Below, in pieces: positions 1-7,959 of a stretch of DNA of 64,000 nucleotides. The notes under the pieces were generated by a model. It saw only the letters and a program-made list of their open reading frames with translations. It was not told the origin of the DNA and did not search any database. The stretch is from Nocardiopsis quinghaiensis (GTDB taxonomy: Bacteria > Actinomycetota > Actinomycetes > Streptosporangiales > Streptosporangiaceae), in the NCBI RefSeq assembly GCF_008638365.1, contig NZ_VWVU01000023.1, forward strand, positions 48,321-112,320, given 5' to 3'. The number at the start of each line of letters is the position of its first letter. Position 1 is the first letter of the stretch. The translations under genes were made by a program, and so were the position numbers.

Positions 1-642
1 GCTCGCATTCCCCTCAGGGCGTTCGGCACGGGTGGCGTGCTCGAACAGGTCGGCCAGTTCCTCGGCGTGCGCTTCCAGGTCGTGCTCCGGGTAGGTCACC
101 CAGTAGCCGAACATGCCGTCGATCGCGGACTGCACGGTGACGCTCATGACGCGGGGGTCGAACGCGCGGAACTCGCCGGTCCGCTGGCCGCGGCGGAATA
201 TCGCCTCCCGCCCTTCGTAGACCTGTTCGTTGAAGGCGACGCCGTAGCGCCGCTCGCCCTCGGGGGTGCGGAGGTTGTTGAAGATCTCCCCGAGAGCGAG
301 CAGCTGGGCGCGGTGGTCCCGCATGTACTCGGCGACCGAGCGGATGTTCGCTCGCAGCGCGCCGGCCGCCGTGGTCTCCTTCTCGGTCCGTGGCAGGACG
401 AACTGGGCGATGTCGAGGTAGACCTGCTCGACGATCTGCTCCATCAGCTCGGCCTTGCCGGCGAAGTGGTAGGAGATCACGCTCTTGCTGATGCCGGCGC
501 GTTCGGCGACGCGCGCCAGCGAGGTGTTGGCGTAGCCCAGCTCCGAGAAGGTCTCGACGGCGCTCCCGATGATCTGTGCGCGGCGCGCCTCCTCGATGAA
601 GGACGCTCGTTTCTGACCGACCGGCCTGTTTTCTGACTCCAT
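1..642 (-). CDS. TetR/AcrR-family transcriptional regulator (3' end outside window)
   Basis: The minus strand is open from ATG at 642 to the window edge: 214 codons with no stop, so only the extreme C-terminus is missing. Residues about 17-64 form a TetR helix-turn-helix: a first helix with AQIIGSAVETFSELGY, then the recognition segment AERAGISKSVISYHF, followed by the usual K-x-EL-hinge. The rest is the helical ligand-binding domain (for example RRYGVAFNEQVYEGREAIF), as expected for a 200-220 residue repressor. The ligand cannot be inferred. The nearest complete gene is an SDR 0.8 kb away beyond a transposase scar, so no target operon is visible. The other long open frames across this stretch are shadows that give arginine-rich nonsense. 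Confidence 0.85.
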   Translation of the reverse strand, partial: MESENRPVGQKRASFIEEARRAQIIGSAVETFSELGYANTSLARVAERAGISKSVISYHFAGKAELMEQIVEQVYLDIAQFVLPRTEKETTAAGALRANIRSVAEYMRDHRAQLLALGEIFNNLRTPEGERRYGVAFNEQVYEGREAIFRRGQRTGEFRAFDPRVMSVTVQSAIDGMFGYWVTYPEHDLEAHAEELADLFEHATRAERPEGNAS

Positions 643-1085
643 GGACGGAAAATAGCACATTCGGCCTGACGGCATAGTGCGAACGGTGCGGGAGTTCCGT
701 GCGGGGAAGGAGTTATGCCGCATGCGGTCACGGTCTGGGGGCGGCGCACCGGCCGCGGTCGGGACGCAGCGGTGCCCGGCTCCGGTACCCCCGGAAGAGG
801 GCTTCTGCCCCGCCTGGGTGCCGGTCTTTCGTCACCTCAAGCGGGACAGAGCGTCAAGAGCTCATGGACAGGGCTCCGAGAGGTCTACAGCGCGCCCGAG
901 GCCGAGACCCCGTATTCGGCGGTCAGTCCCGTCGCCACGGCGGGCGACGGAGTGGAAACCGGCTTCGACACGGCTGCCACCGCCCTGGGAGGCCTTCGCC
1001 GAGGCAGCACGCGAGCTGCGCTCAAAGTTGGTCCAGGCCCGCCAGGACGCCAGGGACCTCGTCGCGGGGATCCAAAGCGACGACA
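643..1085. other. Intergenic stretch without a supported gene
   Basis: This interval lies between the TetR start and an IS630-type transposase scar. Open frames exist on both strands, but their composition is that of shadow frames. The only protein-like run is a short helical plus-strand tail near 990-1111 (EAARELRSKLVQARQD), which has no recognisable start or family. It may be the debris of a gene destroyed by the neighbouring insertion. Confidence 0.4.
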
Positions 1086-1415
1086 TCAGTGCGCAGCTGC
1101 TCGGGCCTTGACCGCTTCGAGTGCCTGTTTCAGCTCTTCCAGGTTCCGGAACAGGCGGCTTCTGAGCACGCGTTTGAGATGGGACCGCAACGGCTCCACC
1201 AGGTTCAGCTCGGGCGCGTACCGGGGCGGGCACACCACGCTCAGCCAGTCCCGAACCGCGACTTGGACGGCCACCGGTTTGCAGGTGTGCGAGGAGCGGT
1301 TGTCCCAGACCAGCACCACCGGATGTCTCGTTCCGGGTGTGATGGAGTGGCGTGTACTGAGTTCGGTGGAGCCGTGTTTCCGGATTCTCAGGCCGCGGTG
1401 CCCCTTCCGCGCGTT
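1086..1415 (-). pseudogene. IS630-family transposase remnant (C-terminal DDE part)
   Basis: The minus-strand frame contains the C-terminal half of an IS630-type DDE transposase: a strand with the second acidic residue (PVVLVWDNRSSH), then PPRYAPELNLVEPLRSHLKR, which carries the third acidic residue of the DDE triad. The N-terminal helix-turn-helix and first catalytic Asp are missing. Upstream, the frame runs antisense into the SDR gene, so the copy is truncated and inactive. No terminal inverted repeats could be matched. Confidence 0.7.
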
Positions 1416-1416
1416 G

Positions 1417-2142
1417 TCACCAGGGGACGACACCCTCGTCGTCGAAGAACCCGCCGCGCGGTCCATCATCCGGCAGGGTGGCGAGCCGGATCGCGATCGC
1501 GGCTCCTTGCTCGGGCGTCCGCGGGGCGTTGAATCCGGTGAAGTCCGTGGCCACATAGCCGGGGCAGGCGGCGTTGACGATGATGTTCGTGTCGGAGAAC
1601 CGGCGGGCGTACTGGGCTGTGATGCCGTTGAGCATGGTCTTCGACGGTGCGTACGCGGCCAGTGGCGGTCCTGCCTGCATTGTCAACGAGCCCATGTTGC
1701 TCGACATATTGACGATTCGCGGTGCGTCCGAGCGGCGGAGCAGCGGAAGCATCGCGTTGGTGACCCGGACGACTCCGAACACGTTGGTCTCGAGGACGGT
1801 GCGCACGACGTCGAGGTCGAGTGTCGTCGGATCCTGTTTGCCGCCGTCGGTCCGGCCGGCGATCCCCGCGTTGTTGACGAGCACGTCCAGGTGTCCCGCC
1901 GTCCTTTCGATGGTCGCCGCCGCTGCGGCGACGCTGTCGTCGGAGGTGACGTCGAGGGCGACCCCGAACGAGTCGACGCCTGCGGCCTGCAGGTACTTCA
2001 CGGCTTCTTCACGCCGCGCATCGTCACGTGCCCCCACCGCGACCCTGAAGCCGACTGCTCCGAGGCCCTGGGCGATGGCGAAACCGATTCCCTTGTTCGC
2101 GCCGGTGACCAGCGCTACCTTCGTATCGTTCATGTTGTTCAT
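1417..2142 (-). CDS. Short-chain dehydrogenase/reductase (SDR)
   Basis: This is a 241-residue classical SDR, probably a cytosolic NADPH-dependent carbonyl reductase or alcohol dehydrogenase of unknown substrate. Visible motifs are the Rossmann TGANKGIG (residues 13-20), a VNNAGIAG stretch, the catalytic Ser in NMSSNMG, and YAPSK supplying the Tyr/Lys pair. The C-terminal PGYVATDFTG loop is also typical. An alternative Met lies three codons downstream of the chosen ATG. The gene is divergent from a LysR regulator with an 82-base gap containing a LysR-type box, so control by that regulator is likely. Its stop directly abuts an IS630 scar, but the protein has a normal length. Confidence 0.88.
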   Translation of the reverse strand: MNNMNDTKVALVTGANKGIGFAIAQGLGAVGFRVAVGARDDARREEAVKYLQAAGVDSFGVALDVTSDDSVAAAAATIERTAGHLDVLVNNAGIAGRTDGGKQDPTTLDLDVVRTVLETNVFGVVRVTNAMLPLLRRSDAPRIVNMSSNMGSLTMQAGPPLAAYAPSKTMLNGITAQYARRFSDTNIIVNAACPGYVATDFTGFNAPRTPEQGAAIAIRLATLPDDGPRGGFFDDEGVVPW

Positions 2143-2190
2143 ACTCGTAGGCTGCGCTCTCAGGGGCCAACACCGATCCGGTCCGCTGTG

Positions 2191-2205
2191 ATACCTATCC
2201 GGTAT
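2191..2205. promoter_or_regulatory. Candidate LysR-type operator (T-N11-A) between SDR and LysR genes
   Basis: ATACC-N5-GGTAT is a perfect inverted repeat that includes T-N11-A (T2192, A2204), the core pattern bound by LysR proteins. It sits about 20 bases before the LysR GTG and about 50 before the SDR start, a position suited to autoregulation and activation of the divergent gene. Binding is inferred. Confidence 0.5.
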
Positions 2206-2224
2206 AAGCCGTTAGGCTGTCAGC

Positions 2225-3103
2225 GTGGACCATATCGAGACCCGCGAGCTCCGGTACTTCGTCGCCGTCTCAGAGGAGCTCCACTTCGGGCGCGCCGCCG
2301 AGCGGCTCGGGATCGCACAGCCTCCGCTCTCGCGCGCGATCCGCCAGTTGGAGCACCGGCTCGACGTCAGGCTCCTCGATCGGAACCGACGCGGCGTGGC
2401 GCTCACCTATGCCGGCACGGTGCTGCTCCGGGAGGCCAGAGCGGCCCTCGATACGGTCGAGGCCGCTGTTCGCCGGACGCGACGCGCCGGGAACCCTCAA
2501 CGACCGCTGGCGCTCGCGACGAAGGCCGGAGCTTCCCACGAAACACTGCGACGGCTCCTCGACGCGGTCGCGACCGCACCCGATGCCGCACCGATCGACG
2601 TCATCCTGTGTGAGGTCGGCGAGCAGGCAGGGCTGCTCCGCAGCGGGCACGCTGATGCGGCACTCATGCATCACCCGTTCGACGACCTCGCCGGGTTTGA
2701 TACCGAAGCCCTCTACGTCGAAGGCCAGGTCGCGCTCCTTCCGGCAAGCCACCCGCTCGCCTCACGCGATCGGATCACGCTGGCGGAGGCTCAGAACGTT
2801 CCGGACCTGCCGATCGCCAGGTGGCCGCGGCTCGACGGGTCGTATCCGGACGGGCCCGGACCGAAGGTGGGCACCCAGTCACAGCTCGCCCAGCTCGTGG
2901 CGCTCGGCAAGACGCTGCTTGTCATTCCCGCCTCCAGCCGCGCCTGGCAGTGGCCCGAGCACGTCGCGGTACCCGTCGTCGATGCACCGGATGTCACCAC
3001 GGTGATCGCCTGGCCGACGAGCAGCCGCTCCCAAGCGGTCGCAGCGCTCGTTCGCACAGCATCCGCGCTCTACGGCACCACACTGCCTGTACCCACAGGT
3101 TGA
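2225..3103 (+). CDS. LysR-family transcriptional regulator
   Basis: This 292-residue regulator starts at GTG 2225, giving MDHIETRELRYFVAV. Residues 1-62 are the winged HTH typical of LysR proteins (LHFGRAAERLGIAQPPLSRAIRQLE then LLDRNRRGVALTYAG). Residues about 90-285 are the two-lobed periplasmic-binding-like effector domain. No strong Shine-Dalgarno is visible, so the message may be nearly leaderless. It is divergent from the SDR gene and probably regulates it; the effector is unknown. Downstream lies an integration-module scar and an IS remnant, so there is no operon partner. Confidence 0.88.
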   Translation: MDHIETRELRYFVAVSEELHFGRAAERLGIAQPPLSRAIRQLEHRLDVRLLDRNRRGVALTYAGTVLLREARAALDTVEAAVRRTRRAGNPQRPLALATKAGASHETLRRLLDAVATAPDAAPIDVILCEVGEQAGLLRSGHADAALMHHPFDDLAGFDTEALYVEGQVALLPASHPLASRDRITLAEAQNVPDLPIARWPRLDGSYPDGPGPKVGTQSQLAQLVALGKTLLVIPASSRAWQWPEHVAVPVVDAPDVTTVIAWPTSSRSQAVAALVRTASALYGTTLPVPTG

Positions 3104-3270
3104 CCGCTCCGTGCTATCGCTACCGTGCTGCTCGCCTTGATCCGGGTCTCGCACCGTGGTCTCACCGCTTCACCGGATTTCCCGGAGGACGCCCCGGCCG
3201 ACCGAGGCTCCGGGTCACGGAACGACGAAATGCTCCGCGAGGCGCCCGCCCCACCTGTACTGGACCTTGC

Positions 3271-3316
3271 GCCGCGGAGCACACATCGGCCCCGGGCGGC
3301 GTCCGACGGCACCTCA
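3271..3316 (+). repeat. Remnant of the integration module right arm (GGAGCACAC / GGCGTCC element)
   Basis: GCGGAGCACACATCGG followed by GGCGGCGTCCGACGGCACCTC matches the right arm of the integration modules found at 29.4, 37.8, 42.2, 56.4 and 62.6 kb. Its palindrome is interrupted where an IS427-like remnant begins. It shows the same family of elements once reached this side of the catabolic operon. Confidence 0.6.
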
Positions 3317-3466
3317 TGATCCCCGTGTCTGCGTCGACCGCCGCCCTGGGGACGCGTGGATACCTCGGGCGCCACCCGCTGGAACAGTTCCCACAGCCCA
3401 TCCGGCACCAGGCGTCCAACCATCGACACGCGGCCAGGTCACCGAGAATCCAGATGAGATGGGCTC
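3316..3466 (-). mobile_element. IS427-group (IS5 family) remnant, transposase 5' end
   Basis: On the minus strand this fragment encodes MSMVGRLVPDGLWELFQRV and ends with a degenerate inverted repeat (AGATGAGATGGGCTC). Both match the right end of the intact copy at 55347-56195, whose protein begins MSMVERLVPDELWELFQRV. The catalytic region is absent, so the fragment is inert. Confidence 0.75.
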
Positions 3467-4023
3467 TTAGAAGGCGACAACTCTCAGGAGGAGGCTCCGT
3501 AGCAGGTGGCGACCGCGGCGGCGCGGTCGCGCAGGGAGGTGCGCAGCCACTGTGGGGCCAGGGCTTCTTCGGCCCTCCCTCTCCCCGGATTGGCCGGGCG
3601 GATGGCTTGGTTGTTCAGGGATGCTGCGAGGTTGGGCGTAGGACTCGGGGCCCTGCGCGGCTCGCTGGGAGAGCGTTGGTGAGTTGCTCGAGGACCGCGC
3701 TGGGGGTGACGGGGGCGGCTGTGGTGTATTCCAGCGCTTTGGTGAGTGGGTCGGGGACCTCCGCTCGGGTGGCCGCCTTGATAACCGCTGAACCCAGCAT
3801 GTGAGTACGGCGTGTGCACAGCTTTGTCAGATGGTCTGCCAGGTCGGTCCGGGAGGGGTGGATCTCCCCGGGGTGATGGAGACTCAAGCCCCGCAGGTGA
3901 CGGGTCCGGCTGCCCCAGGCGCGGGACCGTTCAGTCTGGAAGAGTTTCGGACGGCGGCCGAACACAGCCGAGGACAGGTTCGACCCGGGACCACCTGGTC
4001 CCCAGGCCACCTGCTCCTCGGGT
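3467..4023. other. Unresolved stretch, possibly a degraded gene
   Basis: No intact gene can be defended here. The minus strand contains protein-like runs in different frames, such as KALEYTTAAPVTPSAVLEQL near 3.7 kb and EEALAPQWLRTSLRDRAAAV near 3.5 kb. These look like a frameshifted helical protein, but I recognise no family. The stretch ends at the LacI stop codon. Confidence 0.35.
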
Positions 4024-5109
4024 CTATCCCTGCGGGGAAACAGTGGTCGGCTCGGGCCGAGGTGGGATCGTCCTCGGTAGGAGGAGAGGGGAGGTGCGGG
4101 GCGGAGCACAGGAGTTGCGCTCGACCAGACCGGCTCCGACACGGTAGACCCGGCCCGGCGCCTGCCCCAGTTCGGAGGACTCGCGCATCTGCCGGAGGAG
4201 GAGGTCGAAGCACAGGCGCCCGAGCTCGCCCGCACCGTTGTCGACCACCGTCACGGAGGGCTGCCAACTGCGCAACCAGCTGATGTCCTCGTGACAGACC
4301 AGCGAAAGGTCCTCCGGAAGGCGCACACCCCGGCTGACGAGGGTCGGCAGGACCCCGAAGACGGCCTCGTGGTTGGCGGCGAACAGGGCGGTCATGTCCG
4401 GTCTGCGGTCCAGGAGCGCACGTGTCCCCTCGGCGCCGAAGGCCGGTGAGAAGGGACCGCGTTCGACCATCTCCGGATCCACGCCGAGGCCGTGATCGCG
4501 CAGTGCCTGCTCGTAGCCGGCGAAGCGTTCACGGCCGGAGTTGGCCGAGGCCAGGCCGCCCACGTAGCCGATGGCGGTGTGCCCCAGTTCCAGGAGGTGG
4601 CGCGTGGCCGCGTGGGCGCCCTCTCGATCGGAGGCCAGAACGGAGGGCGCTCTTCCTCCCTCCGCGCCACGGATCACGTTGACCACGCCCGTCCCCGCGT
4701 CCATCAAATCGTCGCGCAGGTCGGAGTTCTGGCCCGTGCCGATGATCACGACACCGTCCACATTGTGTTCGGAGAGCATGCGCAGCACCGAACGTTCCTT
4801 GTCCGGGTCGGCGTCGGTGATGCACAGGAGGACCTGGTAGCCCTCGGCTGAGGCCCTGCGCTGCACCACGTCGGCGATCGTGTGGAACGAGGCGTTGATG
4901 AGGTTGTTCATCACCAGGCCGATCAGGCGCGACTGACGGGAGCGCAGCGCACTGGCGGCTCGATTGGGTCGGTAGCCCAGCCTACGTGCCGCGCTCTCCA
5001 CCGCGGAGCGTGTCTCCTCGGAGATCAGCCCCGACCCGCTCAGGGCCCGGGACGCGGTACTTCGCGACACCCCCGCGGCCGTGGCTACGTCCTTGAGTGT
5101 GACCGCCAT
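4024..5109 (-). CDS. LacI-family transcriptional repressor of the adjacent catabolic operon
   Basis: This 361-residue regulator starts at ATG 5109, 8-10 bases after a strong GAGAGGAGAAG ribosome site. An upstream in-frame ATG at 5163 would add 18 unconserved residues. Residues 1-50 are the LacI HTH and hinge (LKDVATAAGVSRSTASRALS, GYRPNRAASALRSRQS). Residues 60-335 are the sugar-binding-protein-like effector domain (GLVMNNLINASFHTIADVV, GYVGGLASANSGRERFAGY). The last 25 residues are a proline-rich extension. It is divergent from the 14-gene operon starting at 5328, so it most likely represses that operon until a substrate or intermediate binds. Effector identity is not visible. Confidence 0.9.
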   Translation of the reverse strand: MAVTLKDVATAAGVSRSTASRALSGSGLISEETRSAVESAARRLGYRPNRAASALRSRQSRLIGLVMNNLINASFHTIADVVQRRASAEGYQVLLCITDADPDKERSVLRMLSEHNVDGVVIIGTGQNSDLRDDLMDAGTGVVNVIRGAEGGRAPSVLASDREGAHAATRHLLELGHTAIGYVGGLASANSGRERFAGYEQALRDHGLGVDPEMVERGPFSPAFGAEGTRALLDRRPDMTALFAANHEAVFGVLPTLVSRGVRLPEDLSLVCHEDISWLRSWQPSVTVVDNGAGELGRLCFDLLLRQMRESSELGQAPGRVYRVGAGLVERNSCAPPRTSPLLLPRTIPPRPEPTTVSPQG

Positions 5110-5327
5110 CTTCTCCTCTCGCCGTGCACGTTGGTGGGATCGGTTGCGGACATCGTAGCTCAAGGCCCCTCGGGAACAAGGTCACGATCATGAGTCTCTG
5201 GTGTTACTGCAGGTGAACTTCTTGTTTTGCTCTTGACTTTTCCTGAGCGTGGTGTGAACCATAATGCAACCGATCCCACACGGATGACCTGGGGCGCTTA
5301 GGCATCCCCAGGCCGGAAGAGGCATGT
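5110..5327. promoter_or_regulatory. Divergent promoter/operator region between LacI gene and catabolic operon
   Basis: This gap is less GC-rich than its surroundings. It contains an imperfect dyad GTTACTGCAGGTGAAC (5203-5218; GTT-N10-AAC) that could serve as a LacI-type operator. TTGACT (5233-5238) and CATAAT (5260-5265) resemble -35 and -10 elements but are 21 bases apart, so the exact promoter is uncertain. GGAAGAGG precedes the first operon gene. Confidence 0.4.
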
Positions 5328-6272
5328 ATGGACCGCACCGATGTGAACTGGCGGGGGTACTGGCCCGCGGCGCCCACGCCCTTCGGCACCGACGGCGCCT
5401 TCGACGAGGAAGCCTGGACGAGTCTGCTCGGGAACTACGCAGACCAAGGAGTCCACGGGGTCCTGGTCAACGGGAGCACCGGGGAGTGGTTCAGCCAGAG
5501 CCGGCAAGAGCGCGAACGCGTCGCCGCTACCGCGGTCGCGGCGGTCGCCGGACGTTTTCCCGTCGTCGTGGGAGTCAGCGCCTACACGCCGGGAGAGGCC
5601 GCGTCGCTGGCCCGGCATGCCGCTGGGATCGGAGCGGACGGCGTACTCGCCACCCCACCGCCCTACGTCCACCCCACCGCCGACGAACTCCTCGCCTTCT
5701 ACACGGAGGTCTCCAGAGCCACCGACCTGCCGTTCATGGTCTACAACTGGCCCCGCGGAGTGGCCGTCGACATGGCCGCCGACCAGGGCCTGGTGCACCG
5801 CCTCTGCGACCTGGAGAACGTCGTCGCCTTCAAGGACAGCACCGGGGACTGGACGCGCATGCTCGCCACGGTCGAGTCCGTCGGTGACCGGGTGCGTGTC
5901 TTCGGCAGCTTCCTCCACCGGAGGGGACTCGCGATCCTCGGTGGGTTGGGGGGCGACGGCAACATCGACGGTGGTGGTCTCGGCGCGCCCTACGCCGTGC
6001 CCGCCTACGAAGCGGTGTTCGACGGGGACATGGCCAGGGCGGCCGAGTGGACCGACCGCTACGCCACCTTGTCCTCCGCGCTGATCACGCCCGAATACAA
6101 CGGGCGGATCGCCTCCCCGATCTCCCAGCTCAAGGCAGCCATGGCCATGCTCGGCCAGCCCGGCGGCACCGTGCGGCCACCGCTCCTGCCGGTGACCTCC
6201 GCCGAAGACCTGGAGCGCGTACGCGAGGCACTCGTCGGGGCGGGACTCCTCTCTCCCGGCGGTGTCCGGTGA
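5328..6272 (+). CDS. DapA/NanA-family aldolase or deaminase (class I, Schiff-base)
   Basis: This 314-residue TIM-barrel protein belongs to the dihydrodipicolinate synthase/N-acetylneuraminate lyase family. Key residues are visible: GSTGE (49-53) for carboxylate binding, Tyr139 in MVYNWP, and the Schiff-base Lys169 in AFKDSTGD. Family members cleave or form 2-oxo acids, or deaminate cyclic imino acids. One member, the hydroxyproline-pathway deaminase (LhpC/HypD type), acts directly after a three-subunit D-hydroxyproline dehydrogenase. Here the next three genes encode just such an oxidase, so a similar oxidase-then-lyase order is inferred. It is the first gene of the operon, with GGAAGAGG upstream, and overlaps the next gene by one base (TGATG). 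True lysine-biosynthetic DapA is unlikely in this context. Confidence 0.85.
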   Translation: MDRTDVNWRGYWPAAPTPFGTDGAFDEEAWTSLLGNYADQGVHGVLVNGSTGEWFSQSRQERERVAATAVAAVAGRFPVVVGVSAYTPGEAASLARHAAGIGADGVLATPPPYVHPTADELLAFYTEVSRATDLPFMVYNWPRGVAVDMAADQGLVHRLCDLENVVAFKDSTGDWTRMLATVESVGDRVRVFGSFLHRRGLAILGGLGGDGNIDGGGLGAPYAVPAYEAVFDGDMARAAEWTDRYATLSSALITPEYNGRIASPISQLKAAMAMLGQPGGTVRPPLLPVTSAEDLERVREALVGAGLLSPGGVR

Positions 6273-6550
6273 TGGCCGACGCGGCACCGCGGGTGCCGGT
6301 GACGCTGGACGGGCGCAGGGTCCTCGTCCGCTCCGGGACCAGCGTGGCCGCCGCGCTTCTGGAGCAGGGGCACTGGAACTTTCGCGTCAACCGGGTTTCC
6401 GGCCAGGGACGCGGTCCCTACTGCGGTATGGGCGTGTGCCTGGAGTGCGAGGTGACCGTGAACGAGCGCACCCACGTCAGAGCCTGCCTGGAACGGGTGT
6501 GCGAGGGCATGCGCATCGGCACCGGGACCGCTGAGGAGGAGGGGACATGA
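6272..6550 (+). CDS. (2Fe-2S)-binding small subunit of trimeric amine/imino-acid oxidase (HcnA-like)
   Basis: This 92-residue protein starts at ATG 6272, overlapping the previous stop. It has a plant-ferredoxin-like fold with Cys51-x4-Cys56-x2-Cys59-x12-Cys72 (PYCGMGVCLEC ... RAC), the cluster pattern of the small subunits of hydrogen-cyanide synthase, opine oxidases and D-hydroxyproline dehydrogenase. It would pass electrons within a membrane- or quinone-linked flavoenzyme complex with the two following gene products. It overlaps the next gene by four bases (ATGA), which argues for stoichiometric expression. Confidence 0.85.
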   Translation: MADAAPRVPVTLDGRRVLVRSGTSVAAALLEQGHWNFRVNRVSGQGRGPYCGMGVCLECEVTVNERTHVRACLERVCEGMRIGTGTAEEEGT

Positions 6551-7959
6551 CTACGAAGACCGGACCGCCGACCGTCCACACGGCCCAAGCCGCCGTGGTC
6601 GGAGCGGGCCCCGCCGGGCTCGCGGCGGCGCTCGAACTCGCCCGCGGGGGGCTGGACGTCCTGTTGCTGGACGAGCAGCCCGAACCGGGAGGGCAGTACT
6701 ACCGCCGCCCCGGCCCCGAGGTCCTGCGCACGGCGGGCGACCACCGGCCCGAAGGGGCGAACCTCATCTCCCGGGTGCGCGAGTCGGGGGTGCGCCTGCT
6801 CACCGGGCACACGGTCTGGGGAGTGGACGACGACCGCCGGACCCTTCTGGCGGTCGACCCCGACGGCACTCCCGTGCAGGTGCGGGCGGACTGGATCGTT
6901 GCGGCGACCGGGGCCTACGAAAGATCCGTTCCCTTCCCCGGATGGCAGCTTCCCGGTGTCGTCACCCCGGGCCTGGCCCAGCACATGTCCGCCGAGGGAG
7001 TCCGGCTGGGAAGGCGCACCGTCGTCGCGGGCTCGGGCCCCTTCCTCCTGCCGGTGGCCTGCGCCCTCCTGGAGAGGGGGGTGCGCGTCGTCGCCGTCGC
7101 GGAGGCGGGCAGACCCTACGCGCCCGGCGTCGCCGCCCTGGGCGCCCTGCGCTTCCCCTCCCGCCTGGTCGAACTGGCCTCCTACTTCGCGCGGCTGACA
7201 CGACACGGAGTGCGGGTGCACCAGGACACCGTCGTCGCGGAGGCGCACGGCGGGGACCACGTGGAGTCGGCGACCCTCGTCAGGTTCTCCGACCCCGGCC
7301 GCGTGGTCGCCCGGCACGAGGTCGACGTCCTCTGCGTCGGCTACGGGTTCCGGCCCCAGTCCGATCTGCCACAGCTCTTCGGGTGCTCCATGGAGCGGGA
7401 CCCGGTGACGGGGGACACGGTTCCCCGACTCACCCCGGTGGGACGCAGTTCCGTTCCCCACGTGTACGTCGTCGGCGAGGCGGCGGGGGTCGCGGGGGCG
7501 CCCACCGCCGTGGCCCGAGGCCGGGCCGCCGCGCTGGACATCCTCGCTGGGTGCGGCCGCGTGCCCGACCACAGGACCCGCAGGGCGGCGGCCGTGCGGA
7601 TGGCGTCGCTGACGCGCTTCACCCGGCTGACCTCCGCCCTGTACCCGTCACCGGCGGACCTGGTCACCGCCCTCACACGCGAACTCCCCGGGCACACACT
7701 CGTGTGCCGGTGCGAGTGCGTCACCGCCGACACCCTGCGCGAAGCGGCCTCCGCCCCCGGCGGGTCCGACGTGCCCGCGATCAAGGGCGACACCCGGGCG
7801 GGGATGGGACTGTGCCAGGCGCGCGAGTGCGGGCCGGCCCTGGAGGCACTGCGCACGGGCGGTGCGGGGACCGGGACGGTTCCGGCCCGAGTGCCGCTGC
7901 GTCCGCTTCCCGTCACCGCGGTCCTAGGGTTCTCCGATTCCTCCAGGGAGGACTCGTGA
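6547..7959 (+). CDS. FAD/NAD(P)-binding subunit of trimeric oxidase (HcnB/OoxA-like)
   Basis: This 470-residue protein has an FAD-binding GAGPAGLAAALELARGG (residues ~19-35), a second nucleotide fold around VVAGSGPFLLPVACALLE, and a C-terminal bacterioferritin-associated-ferredoxin-like domain with four Cys (VCRCECV ... MGLCQAREC). This layout is that of the alpha subunits of HCN synthase, octopine/nopaline oxidase and D-hydroxyproline dehydrogenase. With the small iron-sulfur protein before it and the DAO-type subunit after it, a heterotrimeric amine oxidase is inferred. Both junctions are overlaps (ATGA and GTGA). The substrate cannot be read from sequence. Confidence 0.87.
   Translation: MTTKTGPPTVHTAQAAVVGAGPAGLAAALELARGGLDVLLLDEQPEPGGQYYRRPGPEVLRTAGDHRPEGANLISRVRESGVRLLTGHTVWGVDDDRRTLLAVDPDGTPVQVRADWIVAATGAYERSVPFPGWQLPGVVTPGLAQHMSAEGVRLGRRTVVAGSGPFLLPVACALLERGVRVVAVAEAGRPYAPGVAALGALRFPSRLVELASYFARLTRHGVRVHQDTVVAEAHGGDHVESATLVRFSDPGRVVARHEVDVLCVGYGFRPQSDLPQLFGCSMERDPVTGDTVPRLTPVGRSSVPHVYVVGEAAGVAGAPTAVARGRAAALDILAGCGRVPDHRTRRAAAVRMASLTRFTRLTSALYPSPADLVTALTRELPGHTLVCRCECVTADTLREAASAPGGSDVPAIKGDTRAGMGLCQARECGPALEALRTGGAGTGTVPARVPLRPLPVTAVLGFSDSSREDS

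Noticed and set aside
643..1085. A plus-strand gene after the TetR start
   Set aside because: Several overlapping open frames exist but none has a ribosome site or a recognisable domain.
5328..6272. Lysine-biosynthetic DapA
   Set aside because: The catalytic residues are those of the wider lyase family, and the gene heads a catabolic operon behind a LacI repressor, without dapB or other lysine genes.
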